NCBI RefSeq assembly: GCF_932526225.1
Contig: NC_064047.1
Location: 124,001-188,000, forward strand
Direction of reading: 5' to 3'
From: Nematostella vectensis
Lineage: Eukaryota > Cnidaria > Anthozoa > Actiniaria > Edwardsiidae
DNA: 64,000 nt
Positions 13,101 to 28,100 of the stretch are shown here, piece after piece. How positions within the stretch are numbered: position 1 is the first letter of the stretch; the number at the start of each line of letters is the position of its first letter. The notes below the pieces were generated by a model. That model saw only the letters and a program-made list of their open reading frames with translations, was not told the origin of the DNA and made no database searches. The position numbers and the translations under genes are program-made.

Positions 13101-16100
13101 CACCGATATTTCCGAGCGAATATGCTGTACAACACTCTTGCAAGATTATCCCAACCCCCGCATTAATGGGGAGGACAACAACCAGGATCCCAGGCCCGTA
13201 ATACGGTTACGCCACGCACAGCTCGTCGAGATTGTGGATGACAAAAAATAGAGGTCTATTTGGGCGTCTTGGGTCCCTTGGGGACTCGCCATGCGCACGG
13301 GCGCATCTCTTTTATTGTGTACATGACATCAAATTAGCGAAGAAAAAAGACGCTGTTTTGGTATCATGTGAAAAGCATAAAATAAATAGAAATAAAGACG
13401 TAAGGGGGGAGAATATTGACATATTCATATTAGAATATTGACAAAATCCGCAATATTGTCTACGCTGACTAAGTAAAGCTGTATTTTACTTTAAAGGGGC
13501 AGCAGCATAGTACTGCGCATGTCTGGAGTCAGTGTTTATTGTAGGCTTTTAAGTGTCTACAAACAGTTGAACTTTTTAAAAGCTGTCAATACCTTATTAA
13601 ATAATATGCAATATTATATTGAAAACTATGTTAATTGACAGTTTGTGGTCATTTTTTTTGTTTTGTTTAAAGTCTCCCACATGTACCAAAAGCTCATAAG
13701 TCAGTATTAGAATTTCACTGAAGTTCATTGTGTCAGGGCTCTAGAGCTATTGCAAATCTCTTAAACATGACACTCCCCCTTTAAAGGAAATTAAAAAAAA
13801 TCAAAATTGTTGGTGGGGGTCTCTGTTGTGTTTGTTTTCTTTTTAGTTTTGTTCTATTATTATTATTATTTTCTTTTTTAGAGTGGGAGGGGAATTCAGC
13901 TAAAAATAGCCAAGGGTCAATTCAAGCAACTAGTACAAAAGATGTTTTTTTGCAGTCCTTTATTCAATATATTCAAGGTTATTATGCAATTATGTTGTTT
14001 GACTGCATATATATATTTTTTTTCTTTCTTTTCATTACAAGTTCTATATGTGTAAGTGGTGACCATAGCTATGATTACTATTATTTAGAATAATTTTTTA
14101 CCTACTAACAGAAAACAACTTGACTGCAAAACACTTACTGTAGGGCACTCGATATTAGGCATTACTTTCATGTGGATGTAAGGTTGAAATGTCAAAACCT
14201 TCATTAACCCGTGAACTACGCTTTAGCGTATTACACTTTGTTGTGATCTGATTCTATTGTTCTTTTTTGTGTTTTACTAACTATTACTGTTTAACTATCA
14301 CACTTTGTTTCACGGGTTAATGAAAACCACTCTAATTACTTACAGTAATTCTTTTTTTAATATTATTATTTACTTGTATAATTTAGATGAGCAATACATA
14401 TTTCTTCTTGGCCTTGTAGAGCTCATCTCGTTCCTCGTAAATAACAAACAAAATGAAGTTTGTTCTTATTTGGTGCAAAGGAATCTACATTAGTTTTCTA
14501 ATCAGATAATTGTTTTTTTTTTTAACACTCACCTGTTTTTTCAACAGCTCTTACTTGAGTTTGCTTGTCTCAGAAATAGACCTTGCTTAATAAACAAATA
14601 TATCTTACAAACTTATTTAATAATAGGTAACAACTGCAATATTGTATGAAGAGAGTGCCCCTCCCTTCCACCTGCTATTGTTGACATTATTCTCAATAAA
14701 CTGTTACCTCTCCCCTCTCCACCAGTTAAGCATTCTATTTATGCTTCCCTGTACAAAATGCGCCCCTTCAAATAGAACATTAAAGTTCACATACTTGTTT
14801 ACTTCCTCAAACTCTTTGCTTTGTGTTTTTTGTTAACTTCCTAGGAACAAATTGAATACATATAATCAATAAATCCAGCAAGCTTATTTTGCAAACTCAC
14901 TTTTTTTTATTATTTTTGTGCAAAACCAATCAGGATTAGGGGGGTCAAGCACAAAGAAAGAAAACGAATAAAAAAAAGCCCATTGGCCTGGGATCGAACC
15001 CGGTCTGAAGAACAAAACGGAAACCATACATAGGGATTACCCAATCGGTATGGCAGCACAAGGCTTTTACGGAAGGCTGTAAAGAACCCGAAGGCCCCAA
15101 GCACCGATATTTCCGAGCGAATATGCTGTACAACACTCTTGCAAGGTTATCCCAACCCGCGCATTAATGGGGAGGACAACAACCAGGATCCCAGGCCCGT
15201 AATACGGTTACGCCACGCACAGCTCGCCGAGATTGTGGATGACAAAAAATAGAGGTCTATTTGGGCGTCTTGGGTCCCTTGGGGACTCGCCATGCGCACG
15301 GGCGCATCTCTTTTATTGTGTACATGACATCAAATTAGCGAAGAAAAAAGACGCTGTTTTGGTATCATGTGAAAAGCATAAAATAAATAGAAATAAAGAC
15401 GTAAGGGGGAAGAATATTGACATATTCATATTATAATATTGACAAAATCCGCAATATTGTCTACGCTGACTAAGTAAAGCTGTATTTTACTTTAAAGGGG
15501 CAGCAGCATAGTACTGCGCATGTCTGGAGTCAGTGTTTATTGTAGGCTTTTAAGTGTCTACAAACAGTTGAACTTTTTAAAATCTGTCAATACCTTATTA
15601 AATAATATGCAATATTATATTGAAAACTATGTTAATTGACAGTTTGTGGTCATTTTTTTTTGTTTTGTTTAAAGTCTCCCACATGTACCAAAAGCTCATA
15701 AGTCAGTATTAGAATTTCACTGACGTTCATTGTGTCAGGGCAATAGAGCTATTGCAAATCTCTTAAACATGACACTCCTCCTTTGTTTTATTTTTAGTTT
15801 TGTTCTATTATTATTATTATTTTCTTTTTTAGAGGGGGAGGGGAATTCAGCTAAAAATAGCCAAGGGTCAATTCAAGCAACTAGTACAAAAGATGTTTTT
15901 TTGCAGTCCTTTTTTCAATATATTCAAGGTTATCATGCAATTCTGTTGTTTGACTGCATATATATATTTTTTTTCTTTCTTTTCATTACAAGTTCTATAT
16001 GTGTAAGTGGTGACCATAGCTATGATTACTATTATTTAGAATAATTTTTTACCTACTAAAAGAAAACAATTTGACTGCAAAACACTTACTGTAGGGCACT

Positions 16101-19100
16101 CGATATTAGGCATTACTTTCATGTGGATGTAAGGTTGAAATGTCAAAACCTTCATTAACCCGTGAACTACGCTTTAGCGTATTACACTTTGTTGTGATCT
16201 GATTCTATTGTTCTTTTTTGTGTTTTACTAACTATTACCGTTTAACTATCACACTTTGTTACACGGGTTAATGAAAACCACTCTAATTACTTACAGTAAT
16301 TCTTTTTTAATATTATTATTTACTTGTATAATTTAGATGAGCAATACATATTTCTTCTTGGCCTTGTAGAGCTCATCTCGTTCCTCATAAATAACAAACA
16401 AAATGAAGTTTGTTCTTATTTGGTGCAAAGGAATCTACATTAGTTTTCTAATCAGATAATTGTTTTTTTAACACTCACCTGTTATTTCAACAGCTCTTAC
16501 TTGAGTTTGCTTGTCTCAGAAATAGACCTTGCTTAATAAACAAATATATCTTACAAACTTATTTAATAATAGGTAACAACTGCAATATTGTATGAAGAGA
16601 GTGCCCCTCCCTTCCCCCTGCTATTGTTGACATTATGCTCAATAAACTGTTACCTCTCCCCTCTCCACCAGTTAAGCATTCTATGTATGCTTCCCTGTAC
16701 AAAATGCGCCCCTTCAAATAGAACATTAAAGTTCACATACTTGTTTACTTCCTCAAACTCTTTGCTTTGTGTTTTTTGTTAACTTCCTAGGAACAAATTG
16801 AATACATATAATCAATAAATCCAGCAAGCTTATTTTGCAAACTCACTTTTTTTATTGTTTTTGCGCAAAACCAATCAGGATTAGGGGGGTCAAACACAAA
16901 GAAAGAAAACGAATAAAAAAAAAGCCCATTGGCCTTGGATCGAACCCGGTCTGAAGAACAAAACGGAAACCATACATACGGATTACCCAATCGGTATGGC
17001 AGCACAAGGCTTTTACGGAAGGCTGTAAAGAACCCGAAGGCCCCAAGCACCGATATTTCCGAGAGAATATGCTGTACAACACTCTTGCAAGGTTATCCCA
17101 ACCCGCGCATTAATGGGGAGGACAATAACCAGGATCCCAGGCCTGTAATACGGTTACGCCACGCACAGCTCGCCGAGATTGTGGATGACAAAAAATAGGG
17201 GTCTATTTGGGAGTCTTGGGTCCCTTGGGGACTCGCCATGCGCACGGGCGCATCTCTTTTATTGTGTACATGACATCAAATTAGCGAAGAAAAAAGACGC
17301 TGTTTTGGTATCATGTGAAAAGCATAAAATAAATAGAAATAAAGACGTAAGGGGTGAGAATATTGACATATTCATATTAGAATATTGACAAAATCCGCAA
17401 TATTGTCTACGCTGACTAAGTAAAGCTGTATTTTATTTTAAAGGGGCAGCAGCATAGTACTGCGCATGTCTGGAGTCAGTGTTTATTGTAGGCTTTTAAG
17501 TGTCTACAAACAGTTGAACTTTTTAAAAGCTGTGAATACCTTATTAAATAATATGCAATATTATATTGAAAACTATGTTAATTGACAGTTTGTGGTCATT
17601 TTTTTTTTTTTGTTTAAAGTCTCCCACATGTACCAAAAGCTCATAAGTCAGTATTAGAATTTCACTGACGTTCATTGTGTCAGGGCTCTAGAGCTATTGC
17701 AAATCTCTTAAACATGACACTCCTCCTTTGTTTTATTTTTAATTTTGTTCTATTATTATTATTATTTTCTTTTTTAGAGGGGGAGGGGAATTCAGCTAAA
17801 AATAGCCAAGGGTCAATTCAAGCAACTAGTACAAAAGATGTTTTTTTGCAGTCCTTTTTTCAATATATTCAAGGTTATCATGCAATTCTGTTGTTTGACT
17901 GCATATATATATTTTTTTTCTTTCTTTTCATTACAAGTTCTATATGTGTAAGTGGTGACCATAGCTATGATTACTATTATTTAGAATAATTTTTTACCTA
18001 CTAAAAGAAAACAATTTGACTGCAAAACACTTACTGTAGGGCACTCGATATTAGGCATTACTTTCATGTGGATGTAAGGTTGAAATGTCAAAACCTTCAT
18101 TAACCCGTGAACTACGCTTTAGCGTATTACACTTTGTTGTGATCTGATTCTATTGTTCTTTTTTGTGTTTTACTAACTATTACCGTTTAACTATCACACT
18201 TTGTTACACGGGTTAATGAAAACCACTCTAATTACTTACAGTAATTCTTTTTTAATATTATTATTTACTTGTATAATTTAGATGAGCAATACATATTTCT
18301 TCTTGGCCTTGTAGAGCTCATCTCGTTCCTCATAAATAACAAACAAAATGAAGTTTGTTCTTATTTGGTGCAAAGGAATCTACAGTAGTTTTCTAATCAG
18401 ATAATTGTTTTTTTTTTAACACTCACCTGTTATTTCAACAGCTCTTACTTGAGTTTGCTTGTCTCAGAAATAGACCTTGCTTAATAAACAAATATATCTT
18501 ACAAACTTATTTAATAATAGGTAACAACTGCAATATTGTATGAAGAGAGTGCCCCTCCCTTCCCCCTGCTATTGTTGACATTATGCTCAATAAACTGTTA
18601 CCTCTCCCCTCTCCACCAGTTAAGCATTCTATGTATGCTTCCCTGTACAAAATGCGCCCCTTCAAATAGAACATTAAAGTTCACATACTTGTTTACTTCC
18701 TCAAACTCTTTGCTTTGTGTTTTTTGTTAACTTCCTAGGAACAAATTGAATACATATAATCAATAAATCCAGCAAGCTTATTTTGCAAACTCACTTTTTT
18801 TATTGTTTTTGCGCAAAACCAATCAGGATTAGGGGGGTCAAGCACAAAGAAAGAAAACGAATAAAAAAAAAAGCCCATTGGCCTTGGATCGAACCCGGTC
18901 TGAAGAACAAAACGGAAACCATACATACGGATTACCCAATCGGTATGGCAGCACAAGGCTTTTACGGAAGGCTGTAAAGAACCCGAAGGCCCCAAGCACC
19001 GATATTTCCGAGCGAATATGCTGTACAACACTCTTGCAAGGTTATCCCAACCCGCGCATTAATGGGGAGGACAATAACCAGGATCCCAGGCCTGTAATAC

Positions 19101-22100
19101 GGTTACGCCACGCACAGCTCGCCGAGATTGTGGATGACAAAAAATAGGGGTCTATTTGGGAGTCTTGGGTCCCTTGGGGACTCGCCATGCGCACGGGCGC
19201 ATCTCTTTTATTGTGTACATGACATCAAATTAGCGAAGAAAAAAGACGCTGTTTTGGTATCATGTGAAAAGCATAAAATAAATAGAAATAAAGACGTAAG
19301 GGGTGAGAATATTGACATATTCATATTAGAATATTGACAAAATCCGCAATATTGTCTACGCTGACTAAGTAAAGCTGTATTTTACTTTAAAGGGGCAGCA
19401 GCATAGTACTGCGCATGTCTGGAGTCAGTGTTTATTGTAGGCTTTTAAGTGTCTACAAACAGTTGAACTTTTTAAAAGCTGTCAATACCTTATTAAATAA
19501 TATGCAATATTATATTGAAAACTATGTTAATTGACAGTTTGTGGTCATTTTTTTTTTGTTTTGTTCAAAGTCTCCCACATGTACCAAAAGCTCATAAGTC
19601 AGTATTAGAATTTCACTGAAGTTCATTGTGTCAGGGCTCTAGAGCTATTGCAAATCTCTTAAACATGACACTCCCCCTTTGTTTTATTTTTAGTTTTGTT
19701 CTATTATTATTATTATTTTCTTTTTTAGAGGGGGAGGGGAAATCAGCTAAAAATAGCCATGGGTCAATTCAAGCAACTAGTACAAAAGATGTTTTTTTTT
19801 GCAGTCCTTTATTCAATATATTCAAGGTTATCATGCAATTCTGTTGTTTGACTGCATATATATATATATATTTTCTTTCTTTTCATTACAAGTTCTATAT
19901 AAGTAAGTGGTGACCATAGCTATGATTACTATTATTTAGAATAATTTTTTACCTACTAAAAGAAAACAACTTGACTGCAAAACACTTACTGTAGGGCACT
20001 CGATATTAGGCATTACTTTCATGTGGATGTAAGGTTGAAATGTCAAAACCTTCATTAACCCGTGAACTACGCTTTAGCGTATTACACTTTGTTGTGATCT
20101 GATTCTATTGTTCTTTTTTGTGTTTTACTAACTATTACCGTTTAACTATCACACTTTGTTTCACGGGTTAATGAAAACCACTCTAATTACTTACAGTAAT
20201 TATTTTTTAATATTATTATTTACTTGTATAATTTAGATGAGCAATACATATTTCTTTTTGGCCTTGTAGAGCTCATCTCGTTCCTCATAAATAACAAACA
20301 AAATGAAGTTTGTTCTTATTTGGTGCAAAGGAATCTACATTAGTTTTCTAATCAGATAATTGTTTTTTTTTTAACACTCACCTGTTATTTCAACAGCTCT
20401 TACTTGAGTTTGCTTGTCTCAGAAATAGACCTTGCTTAATAAACAAATATATCTTACAAACTTATTTAATAATAGGTAACAACTGCAATATTGTATGAAG
20501 AGAGTGCCCCTCCCTTCCCCCTGCTATTGTTGACATTATGCTCAATAAACTGTTACCTCTCCCCTCTCCACCAGTTAAGCATTCTATGTATGCTTCCCTG
20601 TACAAAATGCGCCCCTTCAAATAGAACATTAAAGTTCACATACTTGTTTACTTCCTCAAACTCTTTGCTTTGTGTTTTTTGTTAACTTCCTAGGAACAAA
20701 TTGAATACATATAATCAATAAATCCAGCAAGCTTATTTTGCAAACTCACTTTTTTTATTATTTTTGCGCAAAACCAATCAGGATTAGGGGGGTCAAACAC
20801 AAAGAAAGAAAACGAATAAAAAAAAAAAGCCCATTGGCCTGGGATCGAACCCGGTCTGAAGAACAAAACGGAAACCATACATAGGGATTACCCAATCGGT
20901 ATGGCAGCACAAGGCTTTTACGGAAGGCTGTAAAGAACCCGAAGGCCCCAAGCACCGATATTTCCGAGCGAATATGCTGTACAACACTCTTGCAAGGTTA
21001 TCCCAACCCGCGCATTAATGGGGAGGACAACAACCAGGATCCCAGGCCCGTAATACGGTTACGCCACGCACAGCTCGCCGAGATTGTGTATGACAAAAAA
21101 TAGAGGTCTATTTGGGCGTCTTGGGTCCCTTGGGGACTCGCCATGCGCACGGGCGCATCTCTTTTATTGTGTACATGACATCAAATTAGCGAAGAAAAAA
21201 GACGCTGTTTTGGTATCATGTGAAAAGCATAAAATAAATAGAAATAAAGACGTAAGGGGGGAGAATATTGACATATTCATATTAGAATATTGACAAAATC
21301 CGCAATATTGTCTACGCTGACTAAGTAAAGCTGTATTTTACTTTAAAGGGGCAGCAGCATAGTACTGCGCATGTCTGGAGTCAGTGTTTATTGTAGGCTT
21401 TTAAGTGTCTACAAACAGTTGAACTTTTTAAAAGCTGTCAATACCTTATTAAATAATATGCAATATTATATTGAAAACTATGTTAATTGACAGTTTGTGG
21501 TCATTTTTTTTGTTTTGTTTAAAGTCTCCCACATGTACCAAAAGCTCATAAGTCAGTATTAGAATTTCACTGAAGTTCATTGTGTCAGGGCTCTAGAGCT
21601 ATTGCAAATCTCTTAAACATGACACTTTCCCTTTAAAGGAAAATAAAAAAAATCAAAATTGTTGGTGGGGGTCTCTGTTGTGTTTGTTTTCTTTTTAGTT
21701 TTGTTCTATTATTATTATTATTTTCTTTTTTAGAGTGGGAGGGGAATTCAGCTAAAAATAGCCAAGGGTCAATTCAAGCAACTAGTACAAAAGATGTTTT
21801 TTTGCAGTCCTTTATTCAATATATTCAAGGTTATCATGCAATTCTGTTGTTTGACTGCATATATATATATTTTTTCTTTCTTTTCATTACAAGTTCTATA
21901 TGTGTAAGTGGTTACCATAGCTATGATTACTATTATTTAGAATAATTTTTTACCTACTAACAGAAAACAACTTGACTGCAAAACACTTACTGTAGGGCAC
22001 TCGATATTAGGCATTACTTTCATGTGGATGTAAGGTTGAAATGTCAAAACCTTCATTAACCCGTGAACTACGCTTTAGCGTATTACACTTTGTTGTGATC

Positions 22101-25100
22101 TGATTCTATTGTTCTTTTTTGTGTTTTACTAACTATTACTGTTTAACTATCACACTTTGTTTCACGGGTTAATGAAAACCACTCTAATTACTTACAGTAA
22201 TTCTTTTTTTAATATTATTATTTACTTGTATAATTTAGATGAGCAATACATATTTCTTCTTGGCCTTGTAGAGCTCATCTCGTTCCTCGTAAATAACAAA
22301 CAAAATAAAGTTTGTTCTTATTTGGTGCAAAGGAATCTACATTAGTTTTCTAATCAGATAATTGTTTTTTTTTTTCAACACTCACCTGTTTTTTCAACAG
22401 CTCTTACTTGAGTTTGCTTGTCTCAGAAATAGACCTTGCTTAATAAACAAATATATCTTACAAACTTATTTAATAATAGGTAACAACTGCAATATTGTAT
22501 GAAGAGAGTGCCCCTCCCTTCCACCTGCTATTGTTGACATTATGCTCAATAAACTGTTACCTCTCCCCTCTCCACCAGTTAAGCATTCTATGTATGCTTC
22601 CCTGTACAAAATGCGCCCCTTCAAATAGAACATTAAAGTTTACATACTTGTTTACTTCCTCAAACTCTTTGCTTTGTGTTTTTTGTTAACTTCCTAGGAA
22701 CAAATTGAATACATATAATCAATAAATCCAGCAAGCTTATTTTGCAAACTCACTTTTTTTATTATTTTTGCGCAAAACCAATCAGGATTAGGGGGGTCAA
22801 ACACAAAGAAAGAAAACGAATAAAAAAAAAAGCCCATTGGCCTGGGATCGAACCCGGTCTGAAGAACAAAACGGAAACCATACATACGGATTACCCAATC
22901 GGTATGGCAGCACAAGGCTTTTACGGAAGGCTGTAAAGAACCCGAAGGCCCCAAGCACCGATATTTCCGAGCGAATAAGCTGTACAACACTCTTGCAAGG
23001 TTATCCCAACCCGCGCATTAATGGGGAGGACAACAACCAGGATCCCAGGCCCGTAATACGGTTACGCCACGCACAGCTCGCCGAGATTGTGGATGACAAA
23101 AAATAGAGGTCTATTTGGGCGTCTTGGGTCCCTTGGGGACTCGCCATGCGCACGGGCGCATCTCTTTTATTGTGTACATGACATCAAATTAGCGAAGAAA
23201 AAAGACGCTGTTTTGGTATCATGTGAAAAGCATAAAATAAATAGAAATAAAGACGTAAGGGAGGAGAATATTGACATATTCATATTATAATATTGACAAA
23301 ATCCGCAATATTGTCTACGCTGACTAAGTAAAGCTGTATTTTACTTTAAAGGGGCAGCAGCATAGTACTGCGCATGTCTGGAGTCAGTGTTTATTGTAGG
23401 CTTTTAAGTGTCTACAAACAGTTGAACTTTTTAAAAGCTGTCAATACCTTATTAAATAATATGCAATATTATATTGAAAACTATGTTAATTGACAGTTTG
23501 TGGTCATTTTTTTTGTTTTGTTTAAAGTCTCCCACATGTACCAAAAGCTCATAAGTCAGTATTAGAATTTCACTGAAGTTCATTGTGTCAGGGCTCTAGA
23601 GCTATTGCAAATCTCTTAAACATGACACTCCCCCTTTAAAGGAAATTAAAAAAAATCAAAATTGTTGGTGGGGGTCTCTGTTGTGTTTGTTTTCTTTTTA
23701 GTTTTGTTCTATTATTATTATTATTTTCTTTTTTAGATTGGGAGGGGAATTCAGCTAAAAATAGCCAAGGGTCAATTCAAGCAACTAGTACAAAAGATGT
23801 TTTTTTGCAGTCCTTTATTCAATATATTCAAAGTTATCATGCAATTCTGTTGTTTGACTGCATATATATATATATTTTTTCTTTCTTTTCATTACAAGTT
23901 CTATATGTGTAAGTGGTGACCATAGCTATGATTACTATTATTTAGAATAATTTTTTACCTACTAACAGAAAACAACTTGACTGCAAAACACTTACTGTAG
24001 GGCACTCGATATTAGGCATTACTTTCATGTGGATGTAAGGTTGAAATGTCAAAACCTTCATTAACCCGTGAACTACGCTTTAGCGTATTACACTTTGTTG
24101 TGATCTGATTCTATTGTTCTTTTTTGTGTTTTACTAACTATTACCGTTTAACTATCACACTTTGTTTCACGGGTTAATAAAAACCACTCTAATTACTTAC
24201 AGTAATTATTTTTTAATATTATTATTTACTTGTATAATTTAGATGAGCAATACATATTTCTTTTTGGCCTTGTAGAGCTCATATCGTTCCTCATAAATAA
24301 CAAACAAAATGAAGTTTGTTCTTATTTGGTGCAAAGGAATCTACATTAGTTTTCTAATCAGATAATTGTTTTTTTTAACACTCACCTGTTATTTCCACAG
24401 CTCTTGAGTTTGTTGTCTCAGAAATAGACCTTGCTTAATAAACAAATATATCTTACAAACTTATTTAATAATAGGTAACAACTGCAATATTGTATGAAGA
24501 GAGTGCCCCTCCCTTCCACCTGCTATTGTTGACATTATGCTCCATAAACTGTTACCTCTCCCCTCTCCACCAGTTAAGCATTCTATGTATGCTTCCCTGT
24601 ACAAAATGCGCCCCTTCAAATAGAACACTAAAGTTCGCATACTTGTTTACTTCCTCAAACTCTTTGCTTTGTGTTTTTTGTTAACTTCCTAGGAACAAAT
24701 TGAATACATATAATCAATAAATCCAGCAAGCTTATTTTGCAAACTCACTTTTTTTTATTATTTTTGCGCAAAACCAATCAGGATTAGGGGGGTCAAACAC
24801 AAAGAAAGAAAACGAATAAAAAAAAAAAGCCCATTGGCCTGGGATCGAACCCGGTCTGAAGAACAAAACGGAAACCATACATAGGGATTACCCAATCGGT
24901 ATGGCAGCACAAGGCATTTACGGAAGGCTGTAAAGAACCCGAAGGCCCCAAGCACCGATATTTCCGAGCGAATATGCTGTACAACACTCTTGCAAGGTTA
25001 TCCCAACCCGCGCATTAATGGGGAGGACAACAACCAGGATCCCAGGCCCGTAATACGGTTACGCCACGCACAGCTCGCCGAGATTGTGGATGACAAAAAA

Positions 25101-28100
25101 TAGAGGTCTATTTGGGCGTCTTGGGTCCCTTGGGGACTCGCCATGCGCACGGGCGCATCTCTTTTATTGTGTACATGACATCAAATTAGCGAAGAAAAAA
25201 GACGCTGTTTTGGTATCATGTGAAAAGCATAAAATAAATAGAAATAAAGACGTAAGGGGGGAGAATATTGACATATTCATATTAGAATATTGACAAAATC
25301 CGCAATATTGTCTACGCTGACTAAGTAAAGCTGTATTTTACTTTAAAGGGGCAGCAGCATAGTACTGCGCATGTCTGGAGTCAGTGTTTATTGTAGGCTT
25401 TTAAGTGTCTACAAACAGTTGAACTTTTTAAAAGCTGTCAATACCTTATTAAATAATATGCAATATTATATTGAAAACTATGTTAATTGACAGTTTGTGG
25501 TCATTTTTTTTTGTTTTGTTTAAAGTCTCCCACATGTACCAAAAGCTCATAAGTCAGTATTAGAATTTCACTGAAGTTCATTGTGTCAGGGCTCTAGAGC
25601 TATTGCAAATCTCTTAAACATGACACTCCCCCTTTAAAGGAAATTAAAAAAAATCAAAATTGTTGTTGGGGGTCTCTGTTGTGTTTGTTTTCTTTTTAGT
25701 TTTGTTCTATTATTATTATTATTTTCTTTTTTAGAGTGGGAGGGGAATTCAGCTAAAAATAGCCAAGGGTCAATTCAAGCAACTAGTACAAAAGATGTTT
25801 TTTTGCAGTCCTTTATTCAATATATTCAAGGTTATCATGCAATTCTGTTGTTTGACTGCATATATATATATTTTTTCTTTCTTTTCATTACAAGTTCTAT
25901 ATGTGTAAGTGGTGACCATAGCTATGATTACTATTATTTAGAATAATTTTTTACCTACTAACAGAAAACAACTTGACTGCAAAACACTTACTGTAGGGCA
26001 CTCGATATTAGGCATTACTTTCATGTGGATGTAAGGTTGAAATGTCAAAACCTTCATTAACCCGTGAACTACGCTTTAGCGTATTACACTTTGTTGTGAT
26101 CTGATTCTATTGTTCTTTTTTGTGTTTTACTAACTATTACTGTTTAACTATCACACTTTGTTTCACGGGTTAATGAAAACCACTCTAATTACTTACAGTA
26201 ATTCTTTTTTTGATATTATTATTTACTTGTATAATTTAGATGAGCAATACATATTTCTTCTTGGCCTTGTAGAGCTCATCTCGTTCCTCGTAAATAACAA
26301 ACAAAATGAAGTTTGTTCTTATTTGGTGCAAAGGAATCTACATTAGTTTTCTAATCAGATAATTGTTTTTTTTTTAACACTCACCTGTTTTTTCAACAGC
26401 TCTTACTTGAGTTTGCTTGTCTCAGAAATAGACCTTGCTTAATAAACAAATATATCTTACAAACTTATTTAATAATAGGTAACAACTGCAATATTGTATG
26501 AATAGAGTGCCCCTCCCTTCCACCTGCTATTGTTGACATTATGCTCAATAAACTGTTACCTCTCCCAGCTCCACCAGTTAAGCATTCTATGTATGCTTCC
26601 CTGTACAAAATGCGCCCTTTCAAATAGAACATTAAAGTTCACATACTTGTTTACTTCCTCGAACTCTTTGCTTTGTGTTTTTTGTTAACTTCCTAGGAAC
26701 AAATTGAATACATATAATCAATAAATCCAGGAAGCTTATTTTGCAAACTCACTTTTTTATTATTTTTGCGCAAAACCAATCAGGATTAGGGGGGTCAAAC
26801 ACAAAGAAAGAAAACGAATAAATAAAAAAAAGCCCATTGGCCTGGGATCGAACCCGGTCTGAAGAACAAAACGGAAACCATACATACGGATTACCCAATC
26901 GGTATGGCAGCACAAGGCTTTTACGGAAGGCTGTAAAGAACCCGAAGGCCCCAAGCACCGATATTTCCGAGCGAATATGCTGTACAATACTCTTGCAAGG
27001 TTATCCCAACCCGCGCATTAATGGGGAGGACAACAACCAGGATCCCAGGCCCGTAATACGGTTACGCCACGCACAGCTCGCCGAGATTGTGGATGACAAA
27101 AAATAGAGGTCTATTTATGCGTCTTGGGTCCCTTGGGGACTCGCCATGCGCACGGGCGCATCTCTTTTATTGTGTACATGACATCAAATTAGCGAAGAAA
27201 AAAGACGCTGTTTTTGTATCATGTGAAAAGCATAAAATAAATAGAAATAAAGACGTAAGGGGTGAGAATATTGACATATTCATATTATAATATTGACAAA
27301 ATCCGCAATATTGTCTACGCTGACTAAGTAAAGCTGTATTTTACTTTAAAGGGGCAGCAGCATAGTACTGCGCATGTCTGGAGTCAGTGTTTATTGTAGG
27401 CTTTTAAGTGTCTACAAACAGTTGAACTTTTTAAAAGCTGTCAATACCTTATTAAATAATATGCAATATTATATTGAAAACTATGTTAATTGACAGTTTG
27501 TGGTCATTTTTTTTGTTTTGTTTAAAGTCTCCCACATGTACCAAAAGCTCATAAGTCAGTATTAGAATTTCACTGAAGTTCATTGTGTCAGGGCTCTAGA
27601 GCTATTGCAAATCTCTTAAACATGACACTCCCCCTTTAAAGGAAATTAAAAAAAATCAAAATTGTTGGTGGGGGTCTCTGTTGTGTTTGTTTTCTTTTTA
27701 GTTTTGTTCTATTATTATTATTATTTTCTTTTTTAGAGTGGGAGGGGAATTCAGCTAAAAATAGCCAAGGGTCAATTCAAGCAACTAGTACAAAAGATGT
27801 TTTTTTGCAGTCCTTTATTCAATATATTCAAGGTTATCATGCAATTCTGTTGTTTGACTGCATATATATATATTTTTTCTTTCTTTTCATTACAAGTTCT
27901 ATATGTGTAAGTGGTGACCATAGCTATGATTACTATTATTTAGAATAATTTTTTACCTACTAACAGAAAACAACTTGACTGCAAAACACTTACTGTAGGG
28001 CACTCGATATTAGGCATTACTTTCATGTGGATGTAAGGTTGAAATGTCAAAACCTTCATTAACCCGTGAACTACGCTTTAGCGTATTACACTTTGTTGTG